Shown: positions 1 through 7,561 of the stretch, piece after piece
Layout of the letters: every line of letters begins with the position of its first letter
How positions within the stretch are numbered: position 1 is the first letter of the stretch
DNA from: JAQVEM01 sp034660395
GTDB taxonomy: Bacteria; Actinomycetota; Humimicrobiia; Humimicrobiales; Humimicrobiaceae
Reading direction: 5' to 3'
Assembly (NCBI GenBank): GCA_034660395.1
Contig: JAYEJA010000104.1
Span: 1 to 42,916 of the forward strand
Length of the DNA: 42,916 bases
Made by a program: the position numbers and the translations under genes
The notes under the pieces: model-generated
Told to the model about the DNA's origin: nothing
Seen by the model: only the letters and a program-made list of their open reading frames with translations
Database searches by the model: none

Positions 1-1
1 G

Positions 2-655
2 AAAAAAGATAATAAAGTAAAAAAGGTTAAGGATACAAAGGTCGGGCTTATGCCTGCTGTCATACAGGATTATAAATCAGGCGAGGTCCTGATGCTTGCC
101 TATATGAGCGAAGAATCGTTAAAAAAAAGTCTTGAAACCGGGACAACCTGGTTCTGGAGCAGGTCAAGAAAAAAATTATGGAACAAGGGAGAAACATCCG
201 GCCATATACAGAAGATTAAAAATATAAAATATGACTGTTACGGTAATGCATTACTTATCAGTGTGGAGCAGATAGGCAATGCCTGCCATACGGGCAACAG
301 GAGCTGTTTTTACAGATTTCTTAAAAATATTGAGAAGGACCTTGATTTCAGCAGGTATTCCAGGGAAAAGAAGCAGGCAAGTATACTTGATGAATTATAT
401 GAAGTGGTGGAAGGCAGGATAAAAAATAAAGCATCGGATTCATACACTTATAGTCTGCATAAAAAAGGCCTGGACGAAATAATAAAAAAATTCGGCGAGG
501 AAAGTATGGAAGTAGTACTTTCGGCAAAACATCAGAAAAAAAAGGAAATGATAAATGAAATAGCGGATACCTTATATCATCTGATTGTTTTAATGGTGGA
601 GAAGAAAGTTACTATGGAAGAGGTGTTCGGGGAATTAAAAAGCAGAAGAAAGTAA
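2..655 (+). CDS. hisIE: Bifunctional phosphoribosyl-AMP cyclohydrolase / phosphoribosyl-ATP pyrophosphatase, 5' partial
   Basis: This is the fused enzyme of histidine steps 2 and 3: the C-terminal HisE part splits pyrophosphate from PR-ATP and the N-terminal HisI part opens the ring of PR-AMP. The HisI part shows FWSRSRKKLWNKGETSGH and a cysteine cluster (DCYGNALL, ACHTGNRSCF) that binds zinc and magnesium in the family. The HisE part runs from ILDELYEVVEGRI, with EESMEVV and NEIADTLYHL as metal-binding helices. The reading frame is open to the left edge. The first ATG at 50 lies inside the conserved GLMPAVIQD block and no ATG, GTG or TTG occurs before it in frame, so the true start is probably just outside the window. 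It ends 6 nt before pfkA. Typical Actinobacteria carry separate hisI and hisE genes. Confidence 0.93.
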   Translation, partial: KKDNKVKKVKDTKVGLMPAVIQDYKSGEVLMLAYMSEESLKKSLETGTTWFWSRSRKKLWNKGETSGHIQKIKNIKYDCYGNALLISVEQIGNACHTGNRSCFYRFLKNIEKDLDFSRYSREKKQASILDELYEVVEGRIKNKASDSYTYSLHKKGLDEIIKKFGEESMEVVLSAKHQKKKEMINEIADTLYHLIVLMVEKKVTMEEVFGELKSRRK

Positions 656-661
656 GTATTT

Positions 662-1630
662 ATGGCTAAAAAAAAGAGAAAAATCGCAGTGCTGACCAGC
701 GGCGGAGATGCAAGCGGTATGAATGCGGTTATAAGGACCGTTACCAGGTACGGGATATATAGTAATCTGGAAGTTTACGGGTTTTATGAGGGATATAAAG
801 GACTTATAAATAATGATTTTAAGGTACTTGATTTGAATTCGGTAGGCGGAATAATTGATAGAGGCGGTACGTTTCTTTATTCGGCAAGGTCAGAGGAATT
901 TAAAAAAAGAAGGGGCATGAAGAAAGCTATAGGTAACCTGGAAGCCAATGGAATAGAAGGCCTTATAGTGGTTGGCGGAGACGGAACTTTCAGGGGCGCT
1001 CGTGACCTGCATGAAATGGGGGTACAGGTTATTGGAATTCCTGCCACTATAGATAATGATATTGCGGATACTGATTACAGCATAGGATTTGATACTTCAC
1101 TTAATGTAATAATTGACCTGGTATCGAAGATAAGGGATACGGCATCCTCACACGACAGGGTCTTCGTTATAGAGGTTATGGGCAGGAATTCGGGTTTGAT
1201 TGCGGTCAATACGGGAATTGCCTGCGGCGGAGATTATATATTGATACCTGAAATGGAAGTTGACCTGGTCAAAGTTGCAAGGCAGATAAAGAAACACAGG
1301 AGAGTAAAGAGGCATACCCTTATAATAGTTGCGGAAGGTGCAGCAAAAGCATCAGAGGTTGCTTCTTCCATTAAGTTACAGGAGGGGCATGATGTAAGGG
1401 TATCGGTACTCGGGCACATACAGAGGGGAGGTTCTCCTTCCGCTATGGACAGAATACTTGCGGCTGAATTTGGTAAAAAAGCAGTGGACCTGATAATTGA
1501 GGGTAAAAGTGATTATATGGTGGGAATAAGGAGCATGAAAATTGAAATATCAAGGTTTGAAGATATTCTGAAAAAGGAGAAAGGTATAGATTTAGACCTT
1601 TACAAATTGGCTCATATATTATCTCTTTAA
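662..1630 (+). CDS. pfkA: ATP-dependent 6-phosphofructokinase
   Basis: It phosphorylates fructose 6-phosphate to fructose 1,6-bisphosphate, the committed step of glycolysis, in the cytosol. The 322 residues match the usual length of the short bacterial enzyme. The N-terminal nucleotide loop is LTSGGDASGMNA. GGDGTF has glycine after the catalytic-loop aspartate, as in ATP-using enzymes (PPi-using enzymes have Asp there). The substrate/catalytic loop reads PATIDNDI, with Ala where E. coli has Gly and PPi enzymes have Lys. Later family blocks are EVMGRNSGLIA, VAEGAA and LGHIQRGGSPSAMDR. The ATG lies 6 nt after the hisIE stop and has only a weak purine-rich ribosome site, which suggests translational coupling to hisIE. 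The pairing with a histidine gene looks like chance co-transcription. The family is certain; cofactor preference is inferred from the two motif positions. Confidence 0.95.
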   Translation: MAKKKRKIAVLTSGGDASGMNAVIRTVTRYGIYSNLEVYGFYEGYKGLINNDFKVLDLNSVGGIIDRGGTFLYSARSEEFKKRRGMKKAIGNLEANGIEGLIVVGGDGTFRGARDLHEMGVQVIGIPATIDNDIADTDYSIGFDTSLNVIIDLVSKIRDTASSHDRVFVIEVMGRNSGLIAVNTGIACGGDYILIPEMEVDLVKVARQIKKHRRVKRHTLIIVAEGAAKASEVASSIKLQEGHDVRVSVLGHIQRGGSPSAMDRILAAEFGKKAVDLIIEGKSDYMVGIRSMKIEISRFEDILKKEKGIDLDLYKLAHILSL

Positions 1631-1647
1631 AACTTCTTAAGTTTTTT
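1629..1647 (+). terminator. Weak A+T-rich hairpin at the end of pfkA
   Basis: A 7-bp stem AAAACTT/AAGTTTT with a 3-nt loop starts inside the pfkA stop codon and is followed by a short T run. It has only one G-C pair, so it is a weak terminator candidate. It is supported mainly by its position between pfkA and the oppositely oriented tRNA gene. Confidence 0.35.
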
Positions 1648-1747
1648 AAAATCCATTCTTAGCTATTTTATTTCAGTGACACCAGAAAAGTTTAAATTAA
1701 TAATAAAACCTTTAAGTAAAATAATTTCTGTGTTTTAATAATTTGCC

Positions 1748-1836
1748 TGGTGCCGAAGGTCGGGGTCGAACCGACACGAACCTTGCGGTCCACTGGATTT
1801 TGAGTCCAGCGCGTCTGCCAATTCCGCCACTCCGGC
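1748..1836 (-). tRNA. tRNA-Leu (anticodon CAA)
   Basis: On the minus strand the acceptor stem GCCGGAG pairs with CTTCGGC (one G-U). The discriminator is A and CCA is encoded. The anticodon stem CTGGA/TCCAG holds the loop CTCAAAA, giving anticodon CAA, which reads UUG. The D arm (GCGGAATTGGCAGACGC) and the long variable arm are typical of class II leucine tRNAs. A promoter lies directly upstream. Confidence 0.97.
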
Positions 1837-1845
1837 GCATCAAAA

Positions 1846-1874
1846 ATAATACAATTTATATAAATTATTATCAA
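1846..1874 (-). promoter_or_regulatory. Sigma-70 type promoter of tRNA-Leu(CAA)
   Basis: On the minus strand TTGATA (1874-1869) and TATTAT (1851-1846) are separated by 17 nt. The predicted start of transcription is only about 3 nt before the tRNA 5' end. Spacing and hexamers match the promoters of the other tRNA genes in the window. Confidence 0.6.
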
Positions 1875-1991
1875 GAATTGATATGAAGGGAATGGTTGAT
1901 GTAACTATTGGGGAAGTCCGGCATAGTCAATATTACAACATAATAAATATATTAATATGTAATTTGCATAATAAGAATAATTAGATAATAC

Positions 1992-2020
1992 TTGACAATT
2001 TCTATGTAATTTATTATATT
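1992..2020 (+). promoter_or_regulatory. Strong sigma-70 type promoter facing a terminator
   Basis: A perfect TTGACA (1992-1997) and TATATT (2015-2020) are separated by 17 nt. This is the best consensus promoter seen in the window. The predicted transcription start (about 2027) lies only about 5 nt before the terminator hairpin at 2032. polA begins about 340 nt further on. The promoter may make a very short RNA, or feed polA if the hairpin is read through. Confidence 0.6.
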
Positions 2021-2031
2021 TTAATAACCAT

Positions 2032-2071
2032 AAGCGCTGTTAAATTTTTAATAAATTTGATGGCGCTTTTT
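2032..2071 (+). terminator. Rho-independent terminator-like hairpin directly behind a promoter
   Basis: The stem begins AAGCGC and ends GCGCTT. Between these, nine A/T-rich pairs plus a U-G pair extend it to about 16 bp around a 5-nt loop (2048-2052). The T run at 2067-2071 follows the G+C-rich base of the stem. No coding sequence ends here, so it terminates either transcripts from the promoter at 1992 or rare read-through. Confidence 0.6.
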
Positions 2072-2194
2072 CCATCCTCTTACTTTATATAGTTTATATA
2101 GGTATTTAATCATAGCAGTTAAAATAAAATTTAGAATATTAAAATTCAGGCAGGTATCGGGTATGCTTTATTAGCGTAAATTGATATGTTATAG

Positions 2195-2305
2195 TCATTA
2201 TGCGAATATAAGGGAAATCTTGATGCGGCAGGGTTATTTAAAAAAGCGGATGCCCTGATGTATAAGGCCAGGAAATCAGGAGGAAACCGGCTGGCATATA
2301 ATTAA
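2195..2305 (+). pseudogene. Remnant of a GGDEF (diguanylate cyclase) domain C-terminus
   Basis: Between the stop at 2192 and the stop at 2303 the frame reads ...GNLDAAGLFKKADALMY then KARKSGGNRLAYN. This matches the last helix and strand of GGDEF domains (consensus like LL..AD.ALYRAK..GRNRV.Y). No start codon, GGDEF motif or upstream domain is present, so only about 30 codons of a once larger gene survive. It does not match the end of the intact PAS-GGDEF-HD-GYP gene at 27708. It is therefore the remnant of a different cyclase rather than a duplicate of that one. Confidence 0.6.
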
Positions 2306-2365
2306 ATAAAAAATGCCCTGCTTAATATTAAAACATCATAATTTTTTAAAGGGGTTCTTTTTTAA

Positions 2366-5137
2366 TTGGACAATGTAAAGAAAGATAAAATAGTTCTGAT
2401 AGATGGGAATAACATAGCATACAGGGCTTTCTATGCACTTCCCGACAGCATTTCTACATCATCGGGGGTTATTACAAATGCTGTTCTGGGTTTTACCAAT
2501 ATGCTGTTAAAACTGATTGAGGAGCAGAAACCCGATACCGTAATATGTGCTTTTGACAGTAAGACCCCGACTTTCAGGCATAAAATGTTTGACCGGTATA
2601 AAATAAAAAGAAAAAAGATGCCCGATGAACTTGAAAACCAGCTTCCCCTTATTAAAGAAGTCCTTAGAGTATTTAATATTACCTGCATTGAAAGGGACGG
2701 ATTTGAAGCAGATGACATAATTGCCGATATAGTTTCTAAAATAGATAACCCGTCAAGCGAGGTAATAATAGTTACCGGTGATAAGGATATGCTGCAGCTT
2801 GTTTCTGATAATGTGAAGGTTATGTCTGGAAGACAGGGGGTTACGGACACAGTAACGTTTGACAGGGCAGGTGTCGTAGAGAAATTCGGGGTTGAGCCTG
2901 AAAATATAAAAGACCTCCTGGCTCTTATGGGGGATAGTTCGGATAATATCCCGGGAGTACCGGGGGTGGGACCAAAAACAGCAAAATTGCTGTTATCAAA
3001 ATATGGTTCCGTTGAAGAGATATATGAAAAGCTTGAAAAGATTGATAACAGGCGTTTAAAGAATATTCTTCAGGAGAACAGAAATGTTGCGGAGCTGAGT
3101 AAAAAGCTTGCCTCGCTTAAAATGATTAATGATATAAATGTGGAAGAAATAATAGCCAGCAGTTTTAAAAATATTAGTATTGGCAGGGTAAGGGAGCTTT
3201 TTGAAAGTCTGGAGTTCAGGAACCTGGTAAAGAAGTTACATGGTATGGAAAGCAAAATTGATTTTAAAGAAGATGATGGATCAGGCAGGGCTGAAGCTGC
3301 AGGGAAAATTAAAAAAATTAAATTAAGGTATGTTACAGGCGGAAACGATGTAAGGAATTTGAGTAAAGATAAGGATGAAAAAGACTTTTTTATTACTGAA
3401 TTTGTGCCATGCGGCAAATTTTACGGAATTGTTATATACAGGGGTAAAGAAGACGCATACTTTATCGGTAGAGATAAGCTGGAAAATGGGTATGCAGGAG
3501 TAGAGCTGAAGAAACTTCTGGAAGATGATAAAAATGAAATATCCGGTTTTGATTTTAAGAATATTTATAAGATATTTAAAAGGAATGAAATTACCTTAGA
3601 GGGTAAGTTTATTGATTATAAAATGATGTATCTGATACTTAATCCAAATAAATCCTCGGTAGATATGGATGAAATAATATATGACCTTTTAAATATAGAT
3701 GTAAAAAATATGGTAAGTAAAGACAGAAATGATACGGAAAGCAGAGGAAACGAGCAGGGTCTGCCTGCAGAGGCGGATAAAAAGAAACAGATGGAACTCG
3801 ATTTCCGTAAGGAGGGTGAAACTAAGCAGGAAAAAATTGAACTGGAATTGCTGCTGGCAAGATTGGGCTTTTATAAGTCGGTTGAAGATAAATTGCTAAA
3901 AGAAATAAAAAATGAGCAGATGGAGAAGCTTTACAATGAAGTTGAAGAACCGCTTATAAAAGTTCTGGCTGAAATGGAATATACGGGTATTAATATTGAT
4001 AAAAAATATTTAAATGACCTGATTAAGGAATATGATGGTGCCATAAAGAAACTTAAGGAAGAAATTTATAAACTCTGTAAAGAAGAATTTAATATTAATT
4101 CTTCACAACAGTTGTCAGAGATACTATACAGAAAGTTAGGGCTTCCTGTTACAAAAAAAACTAAGACAGGTTTTTCCACTGATGCAGAAGCTCTTAAAAA
4201 TATTTATGACAGCTCGCCGGTGATAGAGAAAATACTTGATTACAGGGAAAAAGCCAAGCTTAAAAATACTTATATAGATGTTCTTCCAAAGTTGATTGAT
4301 AACAGGGATTTAAGAGTTCATACAACATATAACCAGCTGGGTACTTCTACAGGGAGAATAAGCAGCAGCAGTCCTAATCTCCAGAATATACCGGCAAGGA
4401 CGGAATTTGGAAGACAGATAAGAAAGGCCTTTATTCCCGGTAAGGGTTATGACCTGATAATGTCTTCGGATTATTCCCAGATTGAACTGCGTGTCCTTGC
4501 ACATCTTTCAGGGGACAGTAACCTTATAGATATTTTTAAAAGGGACGAGGATATACATACGAGGACAGCTTCAGAAATTTTCGGAGTAGATTATGAAGAT
4601 GTTGACAGAACTTTAAGGCAAAAGGCAAAGGCAATAAATTTTGGAATAATTTATGGTATGACCGAATACGGCCTTGCAGGAAGGCTTTCTCTTTCCGAGC
4701 AGGAGGCCAGGGATTATATAAAAAAATATTTTGACAGGTTCCCCGCCGTTCGTAAGTATTTAAAGTATTTAGTAGATGAAGCATATAAAAAGGGTTACTC
4801 GACAACAATTTTTGGGAGAAAAAGATACATAAAAGAGCTGGGCAGCAGTAATAACAGGCTAAGGAATCTTGGCGAGAGATTTGCAGTTAATACACCGATA
4901 CAGGGTAGCGCTGCGGATATAATGAAAATTTCAACAGTGGCATTATATAATAAGCTGAAATTAGAAAAAATAGATTGTAATATAATCCTTCATGTCCATG
5001 ATGAGCTGGTGTTGGAACTAAAAAAGAAGGATGAAGATACTGTAAAGAATATAGTAATCAAATCAATGGAAGATTGCATGAATCTTAAGGTAAGGCTTAA
5101 GGTAACTGTAAAAACGGGTAAGAACTGGTATATATAA
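2366..5137 (+). CDS. polA: DNA polymerase I
   Basis: It fills gaps and removes RNA primers in replication and excision repair. The start is TTG, preceded by AAAGGGG about 11 nt upstream; the next residues DKIVLIDGNNIAYRAFYAL are the normal N-terminus. Residues 1-300 form the 5' nuclease (EADDIIADIV, TGDKDML, GDSSDNIPGVPGVGPKTA). The middle domain (about 330-540) has lost the 3'-5' exonuclease motifs: FITEF replaces the DxE motif and GFDFKNIYKIF replaces the second motif. It carries a charged insert near residues 450-500. The polymerase part is intact: motif A SDYSQIELR (about 702), the O helix RQKAKAINFGIIYG, and HVHDE (876-880). It is therefore predicted to be active but non-proofreading. 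polA next to rpsA and coaE is the actinobacterial order. Confidence 0.97.
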   Translation: MDNVKKDKIVLIDGNNIAYRAFYALPDSISTSSGVITNAVLGFTNMLLKLIEEQKPDTVICAFDSKTPTFRHKMFDRYKIKRKKMPDELENQLPLIKEVLRVFNITCIERDGFEADDIIADIVSKIDNPSSEVIIVTGDKDMLQLVSDNVKVMSGRQGVTDTVTFDRAGVVEKFGVEPENIKDLLALMGDSSDNIPGVPGVGPKTAKLLLSKYGSVEEIYEKLEKIDNRRLKNILQENRNVAELSKKLASLKMINDINVEEIIASSFKNISIGRVRELFESLEFRNLVKKLHGMESKIDFKEDDGSGRAEAAGKIKKIKLRYVTGGNDVRNLSKDKDEKDFFITEFVPCGKFYGIVIYRGKEDAYFIGRDKLENGYAGVELKKLLEDDKNEISGFDFKNIYKIFKRNEITLEGKFIDYKMMYLILNPNKSSVDMDEIIYDLLNIDVKNMVSKDRNDTESRGNEQGLPAEADKKKQMELDFRKEGETKQEKIELELLLARLGFYKSVEDKLLKEIKNEQMEKLYNEVEEPLIKVLAEMEYTGINIDKKYLNDLIKEYDGAIKKLKEEIYKLCKEEFNINSSQQLSEILYRKLGLPVTKKTKTGFSTDAEALKNIYDSSPVIEKILDYREKAKLKNTYIDVLPKLIDNRDLRVHTTYNQLGTSTGRISSSSPNLQNIPARTEFGRQIRKAFIPGKGYDLIMSSDYSQIELRVLAHLSGDSNLIDIFKRDEDIHTRTASEIFGVDYEDVDRTLRQKAKAINFGIIYGMTEYGLAGRLSLSEQEARDYIKKYFDRFPAVRKYLKYLVDEAYKKGYSTTIFGRKRYIKELGSSNNRLRNLGERFAVNTPIQGSAADIMKISTVALYNKLKLEKIDCNIILHVHDELVLELKKKDEDTVKNIVIKSMEDCMNLKVRLKVTVKTGKNWYI

Positions 5138-5220
5138 AAAATTTATTTATAATATTGATTATTCTTTTTTTGCGTGTTATCCTTTTCAAATATTAAAAAA
5201 GGAGATTGATTTATTAAAAA

Positions 5221-6657
5221 ATGACTGAGAAAAATTATTCTAAAAAACTAACTAATGACAATTATATGATTGAGGATGAAAACGGGAAAATGGTCCCCAA
5301 TTATGACCTGACCATGATTGATTTAAATGATGGAGATGTGATTAAAGGAAAAGTAGTAAAAATAGATAAAGATGAAGTGCTTGTAGATGTTGGGTTCAAA
5401 TCGGAAGGGGTAATACTGCTGAATGAGCTATCAATAAGAAATAGTGTGAAACCCGGGGATATTCTAAAAATTGATGATGAGATAAAAATAATGGTGCTTC
5501 AGAAAGAGGACCAGGATGGCCGGCTGATATTATCAAAGAAGAGAGCTGAAGTTGAAGAAAATTTTGATAGGATAGAAAAGATATATGAAAATGGAGATAC
5601 TATTGAAGGCGAAATTATAGAATGTGTAAAAGGCGGCCTTATTGTTGATATAGGACTGAGAGGTTTTTTACCTGCGTCATTAATAGATGTGAGAAAAACA
5701 CAAGACCTTGAGTCATACATAGGAGAGAAGTGTTCATGCAAAATAATTGAAGTTGATAGAAACAGGAACAACGTCGTCCTGTCAAGAAAGGCTATTGTAG
5801 AAGATGAAAGAAAAGAGCAGAGAAAAGAAATACTGAGTAAGATGGAAGTTGGACAGGTTAGAAAAGGCACGATAACCAGTATTGCGGATTTCGGAGCTTT
5901 TGTTGATGTGGATGGAATAGATGGTCTTGTTCATATTTCAGAGCTTTCATGGAATCATGTTAAGCATCCTTCAGAGATAGTCAGCGTGGACCAGGAAGTT
6001 GATGTTGAGATACTTGATATTGATTATGAAAAGCAGAGACTATCACTTGGTTTGAAGCAGACACAGAAAGACCCCTGGCTGGAGAGAATAAAGAATTATT
6101 CTATTAAGGAAGTATTAAAGGGCAAGGTGACAAGGATTGTAAAATTCGGTCTTTTTGTACAGATTGATGAAGACTGTGAAGGTCTTGTTCATATTTCAGA
6201 GTTAAGTGATGACCAGGTAAAGAGTCCCAGTGATGTTGCGAAAATTGGAGACGAACTGACGGTCAGGATTATTGATATAGATCTTGATAAGAGGAGAATG
6301 GCTTTTAGTGTGAAACAGGTGGAAAATCCGGTTAAAGACGAGGAGGAAAAAACTGAAGAGAAAGAGCCGGAGGAGAAGAAAACAGAAAAGAAGACGAAGA
6401 AAGAGAAATTAGAAGAAGAAAAGCCGCAGGAGAAAGATTCAGAAAAGAAGGAAAAAGAGGATAAAAAGCAGGAAGTAAAAGATAAAAAGAAGAAAGTAAA
6501 AGAAAAAGAAAAAGAAGAAGAAAAACCTTCAGAAGATAAGGATAAGTCTGCTGACAAAAAAGTCCCTGAAGATGAGCAGAAAAACGTAGAATCAAGTAAA
6601 AAGAAGCAGATAAACGAGATACTTAAAGAAATGAAGGACGAAGCAAATATAGAATAG
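5221..6657 (+). CDS. rpsA: 30S ribosomal protein S1, four S1 domains with a charged C-terminal tail
   Basis: S1 binds mRNA and helps it onto the 30S subunit. Four S1 RNA-binding repeats lie at about residues 35-105, 120-190, 205-275 and 290-360. Repeats 3 and 4 share GLVHISELS. The four-repeat form is usual in Actinobacteria (E. coli has six). Residues about 365-478 form a low-complexity tail made almost only of Lys, Glu, Asp and Ser, closing with a predicted helix KKKQINEILKEMKDE. ATG 5221 is the first possible start after the in-frame stop TAA at 5215. AAGGAG lies about 16 nt upstream, a long spacing. It follows polA by 83 nt. Confidence 0.95.
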   Translation: MTEKNYSKKLTNDNYMIEDENGKMVPNYDLTMIDLNDGDVIKGKVVKIDKDEVLVDVGFKSEGVILLNELSIRNSVKPGDILKIDDEIKIMVLQKEDQDGRLILSKKRAEVEENFDRIEKIYENGDTIEGEIIECVKGGLIVDIGLRGFLPASLIDVRKTQDLESYIGEKCSCKIIEVDRNRNNVVLSRKAIVEDERKEQRKEILSKMEVGQVRKGTITSIADFGAFVDVDGIDGLVHISELSWNHVKHPSEIVSVDQEVDVEILDIDYEKQRLSLGLKQTQKDPWLERIKNYSIKEVLKGKVTRIVKFGLFVQIDEDCEGLVHISELSDDQVKSPSDVAKIGDELTVRIIDIDLDKRRMAFSVKQVENPVKDEEEKTEEKEPEEKKTEKKTKKEKLEEEKPQEKDSEKKEKEDKKQEVKDKKKKVKEKEKEEEKPSEDKDKSADKKVPEDEQKNVESSKKKQINEILKEMKDEANIE

Positions 6658-6935
6658 TAAATTTGCTGGAACTCTTTTAATTAAAAATCACAAAAAGTGT
6701 ATTGTTTTAGAAGATTAAAATATTCAAATTAAATCTCCAGTAAATATATTTCTAAAGCAGGTACAGTAAAACCGCTTAAGACTGCCATATTAATCCGGTA
6801 AAAATCATTATCTTATTATTAATGTATTACTATTGGTAATAATATATTATTATTAGTACTGGTCGTTTTAATAAATCTATGCTGTAAAAATATTAATTTG
6901 TAAGTGTTTTATGGCAGGAAATAAGGAGGAGCATT

Positions 6936-7517
6936 ATAAAAGTAATAGGAGTTACTGGTAAAATTGCTTCGGGCAAGAGTCTGGCTGCAGGGTTTGTAAA
7001 GAAAATAAAAAAAGAAGTGACTGTAATAGATGTAGATGAGGTGGCAAAGGGTATATATTCAAAAAATCCCGGAGTTTTGACGAAAATAGGAGAGCTTTTC
7101 GGAAATGATGTTTTTAACTCCAGGGGAGGGTTAGATTTCAGGCTGCTTGCAGGGAAAGTATTTTCAGATAAAAATCAGCTGGATAAATTGAATAAATTAA
7201 TGTTCCCTTTAATAAAAAGCGAAGTTAGGGAAATTTTAGCCAAAAAACTTCTGGAAAGCTATAAGATAGTAGATGCAGCAGTTTTGTTTGGCTGCGGGCT
7301 GGATGAATTTTGTGACTTTACCGTTCTTGTAGAGAGTTCAGAAAAAAGAAGAGAAAAGTATTTAAGGCAGTCCGGGCTTCCGGAAGATGAAATCAAATTA
7401 AAAGTAGAGGGGCAGCATATAAAGATAAATAAAGATAAAGTGGATTTTATAATAAATAATGATGGCTCAAAGGAAGATTTATTCCTTAAGGTCGGAGAGA
7501 TATTAAAAAACATATAG
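6936..7517 (+). CDS. coaE: Dephospho-CoA kinase with a non-canonical start codon
   Basis: It phosphorylates dephospho-CoA, the last step of coenzyme A synthesis. The P-loop GVTGKIASGKS at residues 5-15 is coded from 6948. Later blocks are DVDEVAKGIY, the CoaE core and VDFIINNDGSKEDL near the end. Between the in-frame stop at 6894 and the P-loop there is no ATG, GTG or TTG; the first such codon (GTG 7017) would delete the P-loop. A full-strength TAAGGAGG at 6922-6929 lies 6 nt before ATA 6936, giving the family-like N-terminus MKVIGVTG. ATT 6933 is the other choice, but its spacing is 3 nt. The 193-residue length is normal. The 278 nt before it hold no gene, only A+T-rich sequence with a small TATTAC/GTAATA hairpin near 6835. 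Confidence 0.88.
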   Translation: MKVIGVTGKIASGKSLAAGFVKKIKKEVTVIDVDEVAKGIYSKNPGVLTKIGELFGNDVFNSRGGLDFRLLAGKVFSDKNQLDKLNKLMFPLIKSEVREILAKKLLESYKIVDAAVLFGCGLDEFCDFTVLVESSEKRREKYLRQSGLPEDEIKLKVEGQHIKINKDKVDFIINNDGSKEDLFLKVGEILKNI

Positions 7518-7561
7518 TATCCTTTAAAAGTATTTTATAAAATAATATATCTTTTTAAAAA

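Noticed and set aside
1692..1874. Minus-strand ORF of 60 codons
   Set aside because: It lies across tRNA-Leu(CAA) and its promoter; the translation is that of the tRNA gene.
6189..6595. Two long minus-strand ORFs rich in Ser, Phe and Leu
   Set aside because: They are the complement of the AAG/GAA-rich tail of rpsA; the codon bias there leaves all antisense frames open.
6911..6961. ATG-started 16-codon frame over the coaE ribosome site
   Set aside because: It is out of frame with coaE, has no ribosome site of its own and shows no conserved pattern. A frameshift joining it to coaE would need a base change.
7518..7561. Possible LexA control of uvrB-uvrA-uvrC
   Set aside because: No GAAC-N4-GTTC-like site was found before uvrB or within the gap to coaE.
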